In this document: piece after piece, positions 61,501 through 64,000 of the stretch
Layout: every line of letters starts with the position of its first letter
Position numbering within the stretch: the first letter of the stretch is position 1
Source: JAQIBY01 sp034721855
Lineage (GTDB): Bacteria; Bacteroidota; Bacteroidia; Bacteroidales; ML635J-15
Length of the DNA stretch: 64,000 bases
NCBI GenBank assembly: GCA_034721855.1
Contig: JAYENB010000007.1
Location: 26,672-90,671, forward strand
Reading direction: 5' to 3'
The notes under the pieces: model-generated
The model's database searches: none
What the model saw: only the letters and a program-made list of their open reading frames with translations
What the model was told of the DNA's origin: nothing
Made by a program: the position numbers and the translations under genes

Positions 61501-63793
61501 AAGCATACACATCTTCTTCCATGAAGGCAGATACTTCCTGATTTGCTGTCTTCAATTTCTCAATCTTATGATCCAGTGCTTCATATAAATCCCGTATTTT
61601 ACTTTCATCCTTTTCTTTACTGATTTGATTTTGTAAAGCGTTTGCATCATAAACCAGGTTTTGCTGCCTGCTGACTTTTTGAGCCAGCTTTGGTTGCCGG
61701 TTTATGATATTTTGAGGTATCTGATCATTAAGCAACCTTGCCTGTGACAGATTCTGTTCCACAGACTCTTTGAATGCTTCATTTTCATACCAGGGCTCAA
61801 TAGCGTATTTTTTATTGGTGTTCCTTTGAATTTGTTTGCGTTTTTCCGAGAGATTTGTAATGCGTTCTTTACGGAAATCAAACGAGATCTCACTGATTTC
61901 TCTTTCGGGTAATGTGACGGAATCTGCTGGTTTTGAATCAAGCTTAGCAAGTATGGTTCTGGCATGTTTGATTTGATTTTTCATGTCCCTCATTTTCAGG
62001 CTATCCAAACTGATTTTATACGCAAGTTGATTGTATTGGTTTTTTAAATCATTCTGTAATGCCTGCAGTTCTTCATCATCCCTTCCGCCCAGCTTATTTA
62101 CTTTTTCTAAATTTTGTTGCATTTCCCGTTCAATCCCGGCAAGTTTATCTTTACTGGATTGCAGATTTTCCACTTGTTTATCCAGTTTGTTCTCCAGATC
62201 AGCCAGGATGTCAATGTTTTTGTATTGATCTATAATGCGTTGATTGCTCTCATGGATGCTTTGTAACTCACTCATAAGGGTTTCAAACGTATTTTGGCTG
62301 GGTTTTTCAGGTAATTCCCCGTAACTTGAACGGAGTTCTTTGGTATCGGATTTAAGACTGTTAAGTTGCTGCCTGTACATATGATGAATCTCCGCGGCAT
62401 CCAACATGAATTTTGTGTCTCCGGATTTTTTGGCTTCAATGACGCTGTGTTTAAACCTGTTGAGTTTTTCATCTCCTTGATCAGAGAGTTCATCCATCGT
62501 GTTAAAATCAGATTCCACTGTTTCACGGAGGTCTGAATATTTTGCCAGATTTTTATCTGATGGTAGGCTCTCTTCTTTTGTGTCCCGTGCCGTTTTACGT
62601 TCATCCCGCCTGTCTTTGATTTCCTTAGTAGATTCATCCCTCATTTTCATTTGATCCGCTAGCGGGCTGAGTTCTAATTTTGAAATGTTCCTGAGGTCCT
62701 GTATGTTCTCAATTTCACGTTCTTCCGGGTCTTTCTTAATTTTTATGGTATAAACAATCAACCGATCGCCTTCAGCATCCCTGTTGGAAGTGAAAATGGC
62801 GTAGTCCATGACAGAATCAGTTACATACAGGATGTCATCCAACGGACTGTTAACAGGGAAATCCAGGTTTTGTGGGACGCCCCAGCTTCCGGCTGATTCA
62901 TTGTATTTTGAAACAAACAGATCATATCCCCCCATGCTGTTGTGTCCTTTTGAGCTAAAAAACAATCGTTTTCCGTCCGGAAGTAAAAACGGATAAGTTT
63001 CGTCTTCATTGGTGTTTATAGGGTGTTCCAGTTTATAAGGCTCGCCCCATGTCCCGTCAGGCTGCCGGTCTGCAAAATATATGTCTTTTCCTGTGTTGCC
63101 CCGCTTACCATAACTGCTGAACATCAATTTATCGTTTGCATCTGAAATGAAGGCGATGGGATTTTCTTCGTGCTTACTGTCATACCGTGTCTGCAACGAA
63201 GGGTGCTTTTTCACAAACTCCCCGCCAATGCCATCCATGTCGTAAGCATAATAAAAATTGCTTCTGTTTAGATTTTTTTTGTCAACAACATCCAGCACAT
63301 AAGCATACCTGATCAGTTTTTTCCCGTTGTTGGCCATGAGAATTTGCCGTCGTACCGGGAATTTATCCCTTTCCCTCCTTCGCACATCATCAGGATTAAA
63401 CTTAGTATAATGCCTGATGGCCTGATCAAACATATACCGCTGGTGATATGCCTGTCCCAGGTAATAATGTATTTGAGGAATTTCAGATTTTGATTGGCTT
63501 TTGGCAATGTTCAGGTATTCAATGGCCTTTTCGACATCGCGGTTTAATTGAATGAGACAGGCTGCATATTTGTACCTGAAAACAACATCGTCAGTGTACA
63601 GGCTCAGCAATTGCGAATACAGTCGCAGAGCCCTTTCGTAATCCTCATTTTCCATGCTCTCTTCTGCCTGCTCGTATAACTCTTCCTCCTCATCTGTTAA
63701 TTCCGAGTTTTGAGCAAAAACAGAAGACTGTATTCCGCAACCCAAAAAAAGGCTGGAAATGAAAATTATTATTATTTTTTGCATCCAATTCAC
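58523..63793 (-). CDS. Giant TPR / beta-propeller / coiled-coil / triple-SPOR envelope protein
   Basis: A 1756-aa exported protein. After the signal peptide come TPR repeats (about 30-150: EQAEESMENEDYERALRLYS). A PD40/WD40-like propeller follows (about 175-365: IAFISDANDKLMFSS, FLLPDGKRLFFSSKG, MDYAIFTSNRDAEG). A very long charged coiled-coil region spans about 380-1400. The C-terminus has three SPOR-like units beginning FFYRIQIAALG (about 1424), FFTVQIGVFSR (about 1555) and EIRIQIGAFAG (about 1668). SPOR binds denuded peptidoglycan and the propeller-TPR set is common in Bacteroidota envelope proteins. The function is unknown. Confidence 0.75.
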   Translation of the reverse strand: MNWMQKIIIIFISSLFLGCGIQSSVFAQNSELTDEEEELYEQAEESMENEDYERALRLYSQLLSLYTDDVVFRYKYAACLIQLNRDVEKAIEYLNIAKSQSKSEIPQIHYYLGQAYHQRYMFDQAIRHYTKFNPDDVRRRERDKFPVRRQILMANNGKKLIRYAYVLDVVDKKNLNRSNFYYAYDMDGIGGEFVKKHPSLQTRYDSKHEENPIAFISDANDKLMFSSYGKRGNTGKDIYFADRQPDGTWGEPYKLEHPINTNEDETYPFLLPDGKRLFFSSKGHNSMGGYDLFVSKYNESAGSWGVPQNLDFPVNSPLDDILYVTDSVMDYAIFTSNRDAEGDRLIVYTIKIKKDPEEREIENIQDLRNISKLELSPLADQMKMRDESTKEIKDRRDERKTARDTKEESLPSDKNLAKYSDLRETVESDFNTMDELSDQGDEKLNRFKHSVIEAKKSGDTKFMLDAAEIHHMYRQQLNSLKSDTKELRSSYGELPEKPSQNTFETLMSELQSIHESNQRIIDQYKNIDILADLENKLDKQVENLQSSKDKLAGIEREMQQNLEKVNKLGGRDDEELQALQNDLKNQYNQLAYKISLDSLKMRDMKNQIKHARTILAKLDSKPADSVTLPEREISEISFDFRKERITNLSEKRKQIQRNTNKKYAIEPWYENEAFKESVEQNLSQARLLNDQIPQNIINRQPKLAQKVSRQQNLVYDANALQNQISKEKDESKIRDLYEALDHKIEKLKTANQEVSAFMEEDVYASDDTKDQDNTNVSDTRDTDTDTETNTGTGTDTETYEEDISDIYTPEKITASTKEVRKSLSESEEAPPKSTDAKIRHYKNKLEEKGNSVVEVHQGYYTQLKTAFNTLKGKDEIADQTRTIQKAENLMEDAKGLRIAADNQKDPSRSISLYEKAEQKAQQANQLLNEVYKENTGELLTEFTTPDLPSASEYKAFENRQIEKLTDVEEPEENVKTAGGGYTVQLKEKILEKTDSLARADETINARLASTPNKIERIHLTSEKDIINYTMGESLNKLIHSEIKTMDQRIEENNKKLQTLAEMGKINEYNIPEKSTDDFIPPEIQDISPSLRKQEMAFSTDLFVEKMDILSKQEALLNSVRRNPRQILPPEWYDIQSKLINRKYDRPPDQELTDALSAWDVSDADDLPYNAKQKKNMAEIRSEKQNIKENINANEQEIETIKNKSWSESKIQKQVQKLKQSLYSDKLALQEAEYREQKQVLNAQKERVKAPSTSTEKAVDQIVDSLESSANRTHRLMTIKDELSKKERANNLTYAAGLLKEVNNLLHLRNQPGEDAKNKLEKLVKHYQGKRPELMAKTVDDTHSETVQNRTETRDDYTENDWEIRRPDTQERDEERRTESDTEDRITSEQDRRDYQVDRETRDTRIDVQDEQKEDTRTAEETDFTDSDFFYRIQIAALGQPLQGNRYRNLSPVVNERVQNRPLYRYLVGKFYNTRSWQQPLSLVKRIGFSDAFVVGYLEGRRLRLSQARQYSHLETNKPPEFNYYGDRGMLAEYQTETQTGVNVMARNISEISESFFTVQIGVFSRVKEQSNILGISTDFYNHTSGGNFRYFHGRYATRSEANASLNTIRNTIPDAFVTLHVGGQASGPAVAATRRETAGEAAARMNIPVIREEIEVAPADTADVTPEIRIQIGAFAGKMDNDVLRLYKNEFSPYRIVIMRKGRYHYYQLTGFENYAVARFALRRMIKPQVPDAFLTAYRGNVKIPVRQAMLIMKFD

Positions 63794-63897
63794 TCGAAAT
63801 AATTATCTTTAAGAATCTTTATAAAAATAACATTTTTTCAATGGCGAAAAAAGCTTATATAAATTAGACATATAAACGGCCTTTTTTTTATAAACGA

Positions 63898-63918
63898 AAG
63901 CGTTAAAACTTCAACGCT
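63898..63918. promoter_or_regulatory. Inverted repeat upstream of the peroxiredoxin gene
   Basis: AAGCGTT and AACGCTT arms, 7 bp each, are separated by 8 bp and end about 20 bp before the ATG at 63937. Position suggests an operator or a leader structure. No box fitting TAnnTTTG was found close by. Confidence 0.35.
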
Positions 63919-63936
63919 TACAAAGAAAACTATATT

Positions 63937-64000
63937 ATGGTAACAAGACAATTGAAATACGGGGATAAAGCAGCAGCTTTTAACGGATTTGATCAAAATA
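63937..64000 (+). CDS. Thiol peroxidase/peroxiredoxin (Bcp-like), cut by window end
   Basis: Twenty-one codons are visible: MVTRQLKYGDKAAAFNGFDQ and an asparagine. L-K-x-G-D-K-A-x-x-F-x-G-x-D-Q-N is the typical beginning of Bcp/AhpC-type peroxiredoxins (commonly LKVGDKAPDF). The catalytic cysteine lies beyond the window. The assignment rests on this short motif only. Confidence 0.6.
   Translation, partial: MVTRQLKYGDKAAAFNGFDQN

Overview
The window comes from a Bacteroidota genome, most likely a Bacteroidales/Marinilabiliales-type organism. The signs are a gingipain-family (C25) type IX secretion protein paired with a PorV/PorQ-like barrel, a stand-alone T9SS C-terminal domain, a DUF4834 protein, a GSCFA protein, a PG0541-type partner of an RND pump, and promoters of the TTTG-N19/20-TAnnTTTG type. 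Shine-Dalgarno sites are not evident. One run of 100 Ns (11917-12016) shows this is a draft scaffold. I saw no rRNA, tRNA or CRISPR array.

Layout. 0.5-4.7 kb: metabolic and repair genes (thiamine-binding protein, GT9 heptosyltransferase-like, alanine dehydrogenase, exonuclease III, short SSB). 4.9-11.9 kb: an RND efflux operon led by a GbsR/MarR-type regulator with an operator-like palindrome, then TolC-type channel, lipoprotein adaptor, 1040-aa pump and a PG0541-like protein. 11.9-25.6 kb: an accessory, partly decayed stretch with the scaffold gap, two DUF4143 AAA ATPases each preceded by regularly spaced repeats, an exported protein of unknown function, a class II Fic protein, PEGA-like, IS200-like and FISUMP remnants, and a compact three-gene operon of HEPN protein, unknown protein and SecB-like chaperone. 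25.6-36 kb: a secreted C45 Ntn-hydrolase, an SUMF1-type lipoprotein, the conserved rimP-nusA-infB block followed by an M23 peptidase, and a polytopic membrane protein. 36-50 kb: the C25/PorV-like pair, FkbM methyltransferase, YjbQ, GSCFA, and a ribE-galE-rfbB-cpsB-TM2 operon. 50-64 kb: macro-domain protein, a pncB/pncA chimera, a histidine kinase, the DUF177-rpmF-plsX-fabH operon, and an operon of a 1756-aa TPR/propeller/coiled-coil/SPOR protein with clpS, nfeD and floA. A peroxiredoxin gene is cut by the window end.

The most interesting locus is 23256-24451. It looks like a toxin-antitoxin-chaperone (TAC) module with a HEPN protein as probable toxin, an unrecognised 125-aa protein as probable antitoxin whose last residues (NYALAA) match the end of the ssrA degradation tag, and a solitary SecB-like chaperone. 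A second theme is intergenic palindromes: a TA-flanked family with GTGTC ends and a second family with TAACTAnTCAG ends. They sit directly at gene ends and in three cases supply or overlap the stop codon. A third is the in-frame deletion chimera of two NAD-salvage genes at 51.1 kb.
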